Positions 11,008-17,486 of a DNA stretch of 64,000 nt are shown piece after piece. Position 1 is the stretch's first letter; every line of letters begins with the position of its first letter. The stretch covers positions 53,609 through 117,608 of the forward strand of contig JAHDVK010000018.1 of the NCBI GenBank assembly GCA_023384675.1, read 5' to 3'. Position numbers and translations under genes: made by a program. Source of the stretch: Bryobacteraceae bacterium (lineage in GTDB: Bacteria > Acidobacteriota > Terriglobia > Bryobacterales > Bryobacteraceae). The notes beneath the pieces are model-generated. The model was not told the DNA's origin and ran no database searches. It saw nothing but the letters and a program-made list of their open reading frames with translations.

Positions 11008-11040
11008 CTTAGGAGTACTACTACCTGTAGTACTCCCAAG
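11008..11040 (-). promoter_or_regulatory. Dyad symmetry upstream of the CHAT gene (operator or leader hairpin)
   Basis: The arms GGAGTACTAC (11012-11021) and GTAGTACTCC (11027-11036) are perfect inverted repeats around the loop TACCT. The pairing extends by three more bases after one mismatch. The structure ends about 45 bases before the CHAT start and is not followed by a T run on either strand, so it is not a standard terminator. It sits just downstream of the -10-like element at 11042-11047 and would cover the expected transcription start. An operator or a 5' leader hairpin is the likely reading; which one cannot be told. Confidence 0.6.
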
Positions 11041-11041
11041 A

Positions 11042-11050
11042 ATCATACCA
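11042..11050 (-). promoter_or_regulatory. Possible extended -10 promoter element for the CHAT operon
   Basis: Read on the minus strand this is TGGTATGAT, an extended -10 (TGN plus TATGAT). No good -35 hexamer lies 16-18 bases upstream, which is acceptable for extended -10 promoters in proteobacteria but weakens the call here. The predicted start of transcription falls inside the adjacent dyad, giving a leader of about 70 bases before the CHAT gene. Confidence 0.35.
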
Positions 11051-11069
11051 GAAAATCTCCTGTTGGAGA

Positions 11070-11086
11070 CCCCCGATTTTCGGGGG
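11070..11086. terminator. GC-rich hairpin, possible attenuator between micro-ORF and CHAT gene
   Basis: CCCCCGA (11070-11076) pairs perfectly with TCGGGGG (11080-11086) around a three-base loop. On the minus strand a second small hairpin (CTCC/GGAG) follows directly and then ATTTTC, which is a weak version of a terminator tail. It could reduce read-through from the micro-ORF into the CHAT gene. The T run is short, so the call is tentative. Confidence 0.35.
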
Positions 11087-11141
11087 CAATTCATTAAAGT
11101 TTACTCTGTTCTTTCATCCGGCTCGCACGCCGGAATCCCGC

Positions 11142-11189
11142 CTACAGCCCGCTATCGGGGGGGATGATGATGATGATGGGATCGTCCAT
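11142..11189 (-). CDS. Micro-ORF encoding MDDPIIIIIPPDSGL
   Basis: A 15-codon open reading frame starts with ATG at 11187-11189 and ends with TAG. An AAGGAGG ribosome binding site lies 8 bases before the start, one of the best in the window. The peptide has an acidic start (MDDP), five isoleucines encoded by five ATC codons in a row, and the ending PPDSGL. It lies about 180 bases upstream of the CHAT gene on the same strand. It could be a leader peptide, a secreted or membrane-active signal, or a substrate of the CHAT protein. Expression is not proven, and a frame this short could arise by chance; the ribosome binding site and position are the support. Confidence 0.5.
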   Translation of the reverse strand: MDDPIIIIIPPDSGL

Positions 11190-11347
11190 GATCCGAACCT
11201 CCTTGCCGTAGTGCCCGGGCAGAACACCCGGACCTGGCAACAAGATCCGAACCAACGCGGAACTCCGCGAACCACCAATTTTCGTAACTTATTGACTTTG
11301 TTCGAGATATAAATCTCTTACGGCTGTCACGCCACCCCTGCGGACCC

Positions 11348-11917
11348 TCACTCCGCAGGCCCGAACACCGCCCCCACTTCGTTCGAAAACGACTCCGCCA
11401 GGCAGTGCCCCGCTCCCCCGTTGAACCGCTCCCGGAATACCTCCTCCAGGCTGCGGTAATACCACATTTGCTCCTTGCGCCCTCGCCGAAAACGCGTCCA
11501 CGCCACCTCGCCACGCAAGCTCAAATCCTCACGAATTGATCGGATATTGTCGAGCTTATCGGCCACTGCCACCAGCAGGGTATCCTCGTCCGCCTCTCTC
11601 AGAAACGTGATCGTGTGCCGCTTACGCTCCTCCCAACTCGCCATCCGGTCCGGTTCCGAAGCGTTCGCCACCAGTTCCGCAACACGCCGTCCAAACACCC
11701 GCTCCACATCCTCGAATGTACGGTCCGTGTCTTCCAGCACATCGTGCAATACCGCCGCCGCCGCCACATGCTCCTCGCAACCCGCCAGCAGCAGCATCCG
11801 CGCCGCGTTGAGCGGATGCACGATATAAGGCACGGGCGTACCCTTCCGGTATTGGCCCGCATGGGCCGCCGCCGCAAACTCGATCGCCCGGAAAATCAGT
11901 GGCGTCGCCTGGGACAT
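11348..11917 (-). CDS. HD-domain phosphohydrolase, MESH1-like (p)ppGpp hydrolase
   Basis: This 189-residue protein is a stand-alone HD domain of the RelA/SpoT hydrolase type. The metal ligands are visible in order: YIVHPLNAA (His), VLHDVLEDT (HD and ED) and VADKLDNI (Asp). No synthetase, TGS or ACT domain follows, so it would degrade alarmones or related nucleotides but not make them. The ATG at 11917 overlaps the cdsA stop as TGATG, suggesting coupling; an alternative ATG at 11932 adds five residues but has poor spacing. It is the third gene of a uppS-cdsA transcript. The exact substrate is inferred from the family. Confidence 0.8.
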   Translation of the reverse strand: MSQATPLIFRAIEFAAAAHAGQYRKGTPVPYIVHPLNAARMLLLAGCEEHVAAAAVLHDVLEDTDRTFEDVERVFGRRVAELVANASEPDRMASWEERKRHTITFLREADEDTLLVAVADKLDNIRSIREDLSLRGEVAWTRFRRGRKEQMWYYRSLEEVFRERFNGGAGHCLAESFSNEVGAVFGPAE

Positions 11918-12705
11918 CAACGGGGGAACCATTCCTGCGATAGCAGCCAATATACCACTGGAACCGAGAACAGACTCGAATCCACGCGGTCCAGCCAGCC
12001 CCCATGCCCCGGCAGCAGCGTGCCGGAATCCTTCACGCCCGCGCCCCGCTTCAGCGCCGATTCCGCCAAATCGCCCAATTGCCCCGCGGCATTGGCCGCG
12101 AAACACAACAGCACCGCCCAGCCCGCCGGCGTCCCAGGCTGCAGATAATGCAGATACAGAACGCCCAAACCCATCGAGGCCAGCGACGAAGCGATTGTCC
12201 CCTCCCAACTCTTCCCCGGACTCACGCGCGGCGCCAGCTTGCGTTTGCCGATCGCCCGCCCCGTGTAATAGGCAAACGTGTCGCCTGCCCAGTTCACCGC
12301 CAGCGCAAACAACATCCACCACGGCCCGATCGCTCGCAGCCCCACCGCCGCGCGCCAAGGACCGAACACATACAGCACGCCCAGCACCAGCCCGCCGGCC
12401 AGCGGGATCACCGCCCCCAGATCGCGGCTCCGCAGCGTCAAAAGCAGCGCCAAAAGCGCAAAAAGCGTCAAAAAAAGCCCTTCCGAAGAGGGCAAAATGA
12501 GCAAAAACAGGCCCGCCGCGTAGCCCGCCGGGTTCCGCTGCACGCTCTCATACTCCGGAAAACGCGCCGCCAGAATCCCGAAGAACTCGTACAGACAGAA
12601 GCAGCCCACCACCGCCAGCGCCCCCAGGAAGACCGCATCCGGACCGTAGGCCACGATCCAGAAAAACAGGGGCAGCATCACCAGCCCCGTCAGCAGGCGT
12701 TTCAT
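11917..12705 (-). CDS. cdsA: Phosphatidate cytidylyltransferase
   Basis: CdsA makes CDP-diacylglycerol from phosphatidate and CTP at the inner membrane, the entry to phospholipid synthesis. The 262-residue protein is highly hydrophobic with roughly eight membrane segments. It carries the CdsA signature near its C-terminus: KSWEGTIASSLAS and GQLGDLAESALKRGAGVKDSGTLLPGHGG, ending with DRVDSSLFSVP. The start ATG at 12705 overlaps the uppS stop as ATGA. The uppS-cdsA order is a standard bacterial arrangement; usually dxr or rseP follows, whereas here an HD hydrolase does. Confidence 0.94.
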   Translation of the reverse strand: MKRLLTGLVMLPLFFWIVAYGPDAVFLGALAVVGCFCLYEFFGILAARFPEYESVQRNPAGYAAGLFLLILPSSEGLFLTLFALLALLLTLRSRDLGAVIPLAGGLVLGVLYVFGPWRAAVGLRAIGPWWMLFALAVNWAGDTFAYYTGRAIGKRKLAPRVSPGKSWEGTIASSLASMGLGVLYLHYLQPGTPAGWAVLLCFAANAAGQLGDLAESALKRGAGVKDSGTLLPGHGGWLDRVDSSLFSVPVVYWLLSQEWFPR

Positions 12706-13538
12706 CGCGCGGGCAGACCAGCCTCCACCATGCAGGGCTCTTCGGCGCCGTTCCCCGCCGCGGCGTTTCGCAGCCCGCCGAACCGCCGGTCGCGCTTCTG
12801 GTATGCCAGCAATGCCTCCAGAAACTCGGTGCGGTGGAAGTCCGGCCATAGCGTTCCGGTCACGTACAACTCCGCATAGGCGATCTGCCACAACAGAAAA
12901 TTGCTGATCCGCATCTCGCCCGATGTCCGGATCAGCAGGTCCAACTCGGGCTGTCCCGCCGTGGACAGATGCCGCTCAATCACGGATTCGTCAACCCGGA
13001 AATCATCGAGCTCCCCGGCGCGGCGCGCCTCGTCCAGCGCCGCGTTCACCGCGTCCACGATCTCGGTCCGCCCCCCGTAGTTGATCGCCAGGTTCAACAC
13101 CAGGCCGTCGTTCCGTTCCGTCGCTGCCACGGCCTGATCGAGTTCGCGCCTTACCTGCGGCGCCAACGCCTCCACCCGCCCGATGGCCCGCAGTTGGATG
13201 TTGTTGTCTACCAAGTGGTCCAGTTCCCGGCGCAGGTAATGCCGCAGCAAGCGCCACAAGGTCTCCACCTCGGCGCGCGGACGCTTCCAGTTCTCCACGG
13301 AAAACGCGTACAGGGTCAGGCTCCGAATCCCCAGCCGCGCCGCCGTCTCGACGGTCGACCGCACCGGCTCCACACCCGCCCGGTGGCCCGCCACCCGGGG
13401 CAAGTGGCGGCTGTTCGCCCAACGCCCGTTGCCATCCATGATGACCCCAATGTGTCGCGGCAAACGCCCGGCGTCGAGCGACTGAGCTAATACCCAATCG
13501 GCTGATCCCGGCTGCAAATGATCGAGGAGAGCTTGCAT
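12702..13538 (-). CDS. uppS: Undecaprenyl diphosphate synthase
   Basis: UppS is the cis-prenyltransferase that makes the C55 carrier lipid for peptidoglycan and polysaccharide assembly. Family motifs are all visible in the 278-residue protein: HIGVIMDGNGRWA, RVAGHRAGVE, LTLYAFSVENWKRP, LVLNLAINYGGRTEI and the C-terminal DLLIRTSGEMRISNFLLWQIAYAE. The ATG at 13538 has an AGAGG site 9 bases upstream; an in-frame TTG at 13544 is less well placed. The protein has about 30 extra residues at each end compared with short homologues. The gene is first of the uppS-cdsA-HD unit. Confidence 0.95.
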   Translation of the reverse strand: MQALLDHLQPGSADWVLAQSLDAGRLPRHIGVIMDGNGRWANSRHLPRVAGHRAGVEPVRSTVETAARLGIRSLTLYAFSVENWKRPRAEVETLWRLLRHYLRRELDHLVDNNIQLRAIGRVEALAPQVRRELDQAVAATERNDGLVLNLAINYGGRTEIVDAVNAALDEARRAGELDDFRVDESVIERHLSTAGQPELDLLIRTSGEMRISNFLLWQIAYAELYVTGTLWPDFHRTEFLEALLAYQKRDRRFGGLRNAAAGNGAEEPCMVEAGLPAR

Positions 13539-13679
13539 CGGCAAGAACCTCTTTATCTTACCTCATGCCTTTGCCCGGCGTGGCCAGGAATTGAACCCTC
13601 GACACTGTGCGAATACATAGCGAAGAAATGTATTGAATCTTGCACCGTTTAGTTACATGATTGTCATAAGGAGGCGCTT

Positions 13680-14318
13680 ATGGTCCCGGCATTCCGGCTC
13701 TTGCTGCCAGTGGCGCTTTCCTGTTTTACGCTGCACGCCGAATCCGCCTCGCCGGGCCTGCGCCTGGGTCTTCTGACCGGCGCGGCGGAAACGCTGCCCG
13801 GCCCGCTCGTGACGGCCCTGCGCGAGGAAACCAGCCGCTTGCTGCCGTTGCCGGGACTGGAGATCCACTGGCGGGATCTGGAAGGCCGCTCCGGGAAGGA
13901 GACCTTCGACCACCTGATCATCGTCCGTTTCCACGGATCCTGCAGCCCCTTCACACCCGCCAGGGCCGTCCTGCCGCCCGGGCCGCTCGGCATCACCCAT
14001 ATCTCGGACGGACAGATCCTGCCCTTCATCGAGGCCAACTGCGCCCAGCTGACCAGCGCCGCCCGGCGTTTGCGGCGCGTCCCGTTCCGCCTCGACCACG
14101 AAAGCCTGGGCCGCGCCCTCGCCCGCGTCGTCGCTCACGAAATCTACCATGTGCTCAGTGACAGCGGCCGCCACGACCGCCACGGCCTTTCCAAAGCGGC
14201 CCTGACCCCCGCGGACCTGTTCCTGCCCGGCGGCGGATTCGAGCCCGCCGCCCTGAACCGGATCGCGGAACGGCTCGCCCTTCCGCCGGCCTCCCAGCTC
14301 GTCTCGACGATGCCCTGA
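13680..14318 (+). CDS. Secreted putative zinc metalloprotease, tandem copy 1
   Basis: The 212-residue protein has a signal peptide (MVPAFRLLLPVALSCFTLHAESA) and the core ALARVVAHEIYHVLSDSGRH near residues 145-164. HExxH is the zinc-protease motif, and a third His lies eight residues after the second, followed by GLSKAAL. Two cysteines (SCSP and ANCA) are conserved with the next gene and may form a disulphide. The strong AAGGAGG ribosome binding site fixes the start. It is a tandem paralogue of the gene at 14409-15035. Related proteins with HELYH/HEIYH and GxAK are, from memory, common in acidobacteria and uncharacterised. Protease activity is inferred only from the motif. Confidence 0.65.
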   Translation: MVPAFRLLLPVALSCFTLHAESASPGLRLGLLTGAAETLPGPLVTALREETSRLLPLPGLEIHWRDLEGRSGKETFDHLIIVRFHGSCSPFTPARAVLPPGPLGITHISDGQILPFIEANCAQLTSAARRLRRVPFRLDHESLGRALARVVAHEIYHVLSDSGRHDRHGLSKAALTPADLFLPGGGFEPAALNRIAERLALPPASQLVSTMP

Positions 14319-14408
14319 TGCGCGCGGTCCGGCTATCTTGCGGACGAATCGATCTGAATGTCGTAACCGGGGCCGGCGCGGAGACGCAAACCCTTCAAAG
14401 GAAAACCC

Positions 14409-15035
14409 ATGGCGCTGCACCGGCCGGTCCTCTTCGCGCTCTTTTGCCTTCCGCTGCCTGCGGACGACCCCCTCAAGCTGGGCCTCGTGGCCCAATTCCA
14501 GCGTGAACCCCCCTCCGCCGTGATGACCGAGTTGCAGGCGGAAGTGACGAGGCTTCTCCAACTGCCAGGCATCCGGATCGAGTGGCGCAGCCCCTCCACC
14601 GTGCGGGACGGCGATCGCTTCGACCGCGTGATCGTGCTCCGCTTCAGCGGCTGCTGCCGCCCAACGCCCACGCCCGACTCGCCCCCGTGTCCAGCCCCGC
14701 TGGGCCTGGTCCGCGCCGTGGATTCCGGCTTTCTGCCCTTCGCCGACATCGCCTGCGACCGGATCATGCACGAAATCGCCCGCGCCCGCCGCCACCCTCT
14801 CATGCTGAGCCCCGTGGTGTACGGGCGCGCCCTCGCCCGTGTAACCGCGCACGAGATCTACCACATCCTCAGCCAGTCGGCCTTTCACGACGCACAGGGT
14901 CTCTCCAAGACCCATCTGGATCCCGAAGAACTATGCCGGCCCCGCTTCGATTTTTGTCCCGAAGCGCTCGCGCGCATGATAGAGGCGCTGAACTCCGCGC
15001 CGTCAAGCGCGCTTCTTACCCGCGAGGCCCAGTAA
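14409..15035 (+). CDS. Secreted putative zinc metalloprotease, tandem copy 2
   Basis: This 208-residue protein is a diverged copy of its upstream neighbour. It has a signal-like start (MALHRPVLFALFCLPLPA), the shared region KLGLVAQFQREPPSAVMTEL, matching cysteines (SGCCRP and IACD), and ALARVTAHEIYHILSQSAFH with the same third-His spacing and GLSKTHL after it. AAAGGA precedes the start. The two copies are separated by about 90 bases and probably share a transcript. The 3' end overlaps the convergent prepilin peptidase gene by 20 bases. The function is unknown; both copies keep the HEIYH motif, which argues against decay. Confidence 0.65.
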   Translation: MALHRPVLFALFCLPLPADDPLKLGLVAQFQREPPSAVMTELQAEVTRLLQLPGIRIEWRSPSTVRDGDRFDRVIVLRFSGCCRPTPTPDSPPCPAPLGLVRAVDSGFLPFADIACDRIMHEIARARRHPLMLSPVVYGRALARVTAHEIYHILSQSAFHDAQGLSKTHLDPEELCRPRFDFCPEALARMIEALNSAPSSALLTREAQ

Positions 15036-15870
15036 GCAAGCCCGCCCCCGCAAAGGCCACCAGCAGTCCCGCCACGCCCAGGAACGAGCCGAACGGCAGT
15101 TCGTAGCTGCCGATGTCCTCGCCGCGCAATTTCACCCAGATCAACCCGAGCACCGAACCGCCCAGCGACGCCAGCACCATCACCAGCAGCGCGCTTTCCA
15201 GACCCAGAAACGCGCCGAGCAGCGCCAGCATCTTCACGTCGCCGAAGCCCAGCCCCTCGCGCTTGCGCACGCGTTCGTACACCACCGCCATCAGCCACAT
15301 GCCGCCCGCCAGCAGGCCCGCCGCCGCCAGCGAATCGAGCAGCGAAATCAGCTCCGGCGTGGCTTGCGGCCAGAAGATGGACAACAGCCCCGGCGGCAGC
15401 GGCGCCACCGGCGCCAGCAGAAAGCCCGCCACCATGCCCGCCTTGGTGAACTCATCGGGCAGGATGCGGGTCTCGAGGTCAGTGAAGATCAGCGCCACCA
15501 GGATGGCCGCGAACACGCTCCACTTCAGCCCCGCCAGCGTGGTTCCATGAATGGTCACAGACAACCAGAACAGTCCCCCGGTCAGGGCCTCCACGGCCGG
15601 GTAGCGCCACGAGATCGCCGCGCGGCAGTGCCGGCACCGGCCGCTGAGCAGCACATAGCTGAGCAGCGGAATGTTGTCGTACCAGGCGATCCATGCGCTG
15701 CACCGGGGGCAATGCGAACGCGGCGTCACCACCGATTCGTCATACGGCAGCCGGCTGATGCACACGTTCAGGAAGCTGCCGATCAGCAGCCCGAACAGCC
15801 CCGCGGCCATGCTCCATTCAAGCGGGGCCACCATCCCCTGAGCCCAAAGCGCCGCCAGCGGTTCCGTCAT
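15016..15870 (-). CDS. pilD: Prepilin peptidase / N-methyltransferase
   Basis: PilD (also GspO) cleaves and methylates type IV prepilins and type II secretion pseudopilins at the inner membrane. The 284-residue protein has the N-terminal GSFLNVCISRLP segment and the two zinc-type CxxC pairs (CPRC and CRHC). The two catalytic aspartates lie in FTDLETRILPDE and GFGDVKML, and there are about eight membrane segments. The length is normal. The start overlaps the glycosyltransferase stop by 4 bases, so it is the last gene of a minus-strand unit. No pilin genes are in the window. Confidence 0.93.
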   Translation of the reverse strand: MTEPLAALWAQGMVAPLEWSMAAGLFGLLIGSFLNVCISRLPYDESVVTPRSHCPRCSAWIAWYDNIPLLSYVLLSGRCRHCRAAISWRYPAVEALTGGLFWLSVTIHGTTLAGLKWSVFAAILVALIFTDLETRILPDEFTKAGMVAGFLLAPVAPLPPGLLSIFWPQATPELISLLDSLAAAGLLAGGMWLMAVVYERVRKREGLGFGDVKMLALLGAFLGLESALLVMVLASLGGSVLGLIWVKLRGEDIGSYELPFGSFLGVAGLLVAFAGAGLLTGPRG

Positions 15871-16748
15871 CCGGCCGCCTCCTCGTAGACCGCCAGTGTC
15901 GCGCGCGCCACCGCGGACGGCGCGAATGCGCGCGCCGCGCGCTCCCGGCCCGCCGCGCCCATCGCGCGCGCCAGTTCCGGATTCCGTTCGAGCTTCTCCA
16001 GGGCGGCCATCACTTCTTCGATCCGGTTCTCCACCAGCACTCCAGTTTCGCCGTCCGCGACCGCTTCAGGCAACCCGCCTGCGCGCGAGGCCACAACCGG
16101 CACACCAAACGCCATCGCCAGCAGCGCCGCCGACCCCAACCCCTCGCTGTCACTCAGATAGACGAACGCCCGCGCGTTCGCCAGGTCCCGCTGCAGATCG
16201 GCGCTGCGCCGCACGTTGCCCGGCAAAGCCGCCACCAGAGCCCCGCCCTTGCCCGGATCCTTCATCGCCAGCGCCACCACGAGTCCGCTGAAATCCGACG
16301 GCCGTTCCGGCAGGTCCACCGCGTCGGGAATGACGCGGATCCGCGCTTCGGGCACGCCTGCGTTCATCAACTCCGCCGCCACCGCGCGCGAGATCGCGAT
16401 GTATCTCGCCGCGCGCCTGTATTTCCATTTCGACAACAATCCGCGATGCACCGGAAACGCTACGCGCCGCGCTACGACCAGCGGACGGCCCGCTCCGGCC
16501 GCCGCCGCCACGGTGTGCGCGCGCGCATCGTGCGCATGCACCACATCGGCGCGGCGCGCTTCCAACGCCAGTGCGGACCACGAGAATTCGCGCGCCTCAA
16601 AACCCGCCGCGCGCGCCTCCGCCAGCAGTTCACCCCGCGCCAGCAACCGCTGCTGGACGCCCAGCGCCGCAAGCTCGCGCAGCAACAGCAGCACCTGGCG
16701 CTGGCCGCCCCGCAGCTCCCGCCCGGTATCGGCGTGCAGCACCCGCAT
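15867..16748 (-). CDS. Glycosyltransferase, GT4 family
   Basis: The 293-residue protein has the GT-B glycosyltransferase layout. The N-terminal domain begins RVLHADTGRELRGGQRQV and includes VVHAHDARAHT. The C-terminal nucleotide-sugar domain has VYLSDSEGLGSAALLAMAFG and VVASRAGGLPEAVADGETG, the typical E(x7)E region of family GT4. It would transfer a sugar to a lipid or glycan acceptor; the sugar cannot be told. At 293 residues it is shorter than the usual 350-400, mainly in the linker between domains. The start overlaps the upstream GT2 stop by one base (TGATG). Confidence 0.87.
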   Translation of the reverse strand: MRVLHADTGRELRGGQRQVLLLLRELAALGVQQRLLARGELLAEARAAGFEAREFSWSALALEARRADVVHAHDARAHTVAAAAGAGRPLVVARRVAFPVHRGLLSKWKYRRAARYIAISRAVAAELMNAGVPEARIRVIPDAVDLPERPSDFSGLVVALAMKDPGKGGALVAALPGNVRRSADLQRDLANARAFVYLSDSEGLGSAALLAMAFGVPVVASRAGGLPEAVADGETGVLVENRIEEVMAALEKLERNPELARAMGAAGRERAARAFAPSAVARATLAVYEEAAG

Positions 16749-17485
16749 CAGCTCATGAACCGCGCTTTCGCGTACTTCAGGAACGTGTAGAGCGACGCCA
16801 TGTAGGCGATGGCGAGACCTTCCACGCCATCCTGGAAGCCGCGCTTCAGAACATATGTCCGGAAAAATGTCCAGGGCGGATTCAGCAGCAGGTCGCCGTA
16901 TGTCACCTTCTGGCCGTGCGCCACAAGCTCTTCAGCCGCGAGCGTCGTGTAGCCGTTCATGGTGCGCATGTGCTCGCTCAACGACTGGCAGGTGTAGTGC
17001 AGCAGATTGCCCTGCAACTCGCCCACGCGGCCGTCGCTGATCACGCTCTCGTGCACGTAGTCGCCCACCCAGCGCGCCTTGCGGCGGTCAAACAGGCGCA
17101 CCTTGCGGTCGGGATACCAGCCCGAATGCAGAATCCACTTTCCGAGATATTGCGCCAGGCGCGGCACCGTGTAGGCGTCGTAGGCCGATCCGTTCTTCTT
17201 GAGCGCCCAGATTTCGCCCTCGAGGTCCTCCGAAAGCGCTTCGTCGGCGTCGAGCGAGAGCACCCAGTCGTGGCGGGCCTGGTCCGCTGCATAGTTTTTC
17301 TGGCCCGCGTAGCCGCGCCAGTTCGCTTCCAGAACGCGCGCTCCATAGCGTTCGGCGATCTCCACGGTACGGTCGGTCGAGCCCGAATCCACCACCACGA
17401 TTTCGTCGCAGCAGCGCAGGCTCTCGATGGCGCGAGGCAGATTGCGCTCCTCGTTGAAGGTGATGATCGTCGCCGAAATCGTCAT
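16748..17485 (-). CDS. Glycosyltransferase family 2 (WaaE/KdtX-like)
   Basis: The 245-residue protein is a GT-A enzyme. It begins with TISATIITFNEERNLPRAIESL and has the nucleotide-binding EIVVVDSGSTDRTVEIAERYGARV. The metal-binding WVLSLDADEALS follows, then WILHSGWYPDRKVRLFDRRKARW, which is typical of the lipopolysaccharide core glucosyltransferase WaaE/KdtX branch. That suggests a role in envelope glycan assembly. It lies 1 base from the site-2 protease gene upstream and overlaps the GT4 gene downstream, so the three belong to one unit. Confidence 0.88.
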   Translation of the reverse strand: MTISATIITFNEERNLPRAIESLRCCDEIVVVDSGSTDRTVEIAERYGARVLEANWRGYAGQKNYAADQARHDWVLSLDADEALSEDLEGEIWALKKNGSAYDAYTVPRLAQYLGKWILHSGWYPDRKVRLFDRRKARWVGDYVHESVISDGRVGELQGNLLHYTCQSLSEHMRTMNGYTTLAAEELVAHGQKVTYGDLLLNPPWTFFRTYVLKRGFQDGVEGLAIAYMASLYTFLKYAKARFMS

Positions 17486-17486
17486 A

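Larger units (their letters stand above)
10964..11347 (-). other. Leader region of the CHAT operon (no large gene)
   Basis: This 384-base gap lies between the HD hydrolase gene and the CHAT gene, both on the minus strand. Read on the minus strand it contains, in order, a 15-codon micro-ORF with a strong ribosome binding site, a CCGGC/GCCGG hairpin (11118-11133), a GC-rich hairpin (11070-11086), a small CTCC/GGAG hairpin (11057-11068), an extended -10-like element and a long perfect dyad before the CHAT start. No larger coding sequence is supported on either strand. The density of structured elements is much higher than in other gaps of this window. Confidence 0.7.

Noticed and set aside
10964..11347. 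Small RNA gene in the CHAT leader
   Set aside because: Several hairpins are present, but none is followed by a convincing T run and there is no sequence I recognise as a known RNA. It was described as a structured leader instead.
13577..13600. tRNA-like 3' fragment on the minus strand, reading GGGTTCAATTCC
   Set aside because: The T-loop sequence is present, but the flanking bases do not form a five-base T stem, and no acceptor, D or anticodon arm is found on the upstream side. At best it is an eroded remnant or an attachment-like scar, so no RNA gene is called.
15016..15870. Type IV pilus or type II secretion cluster around prepilin peptidase
   Set aside because: Only the peptidase gene is found. 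Neighbours are glycosyltransferases, so no pilus locus is claimed.
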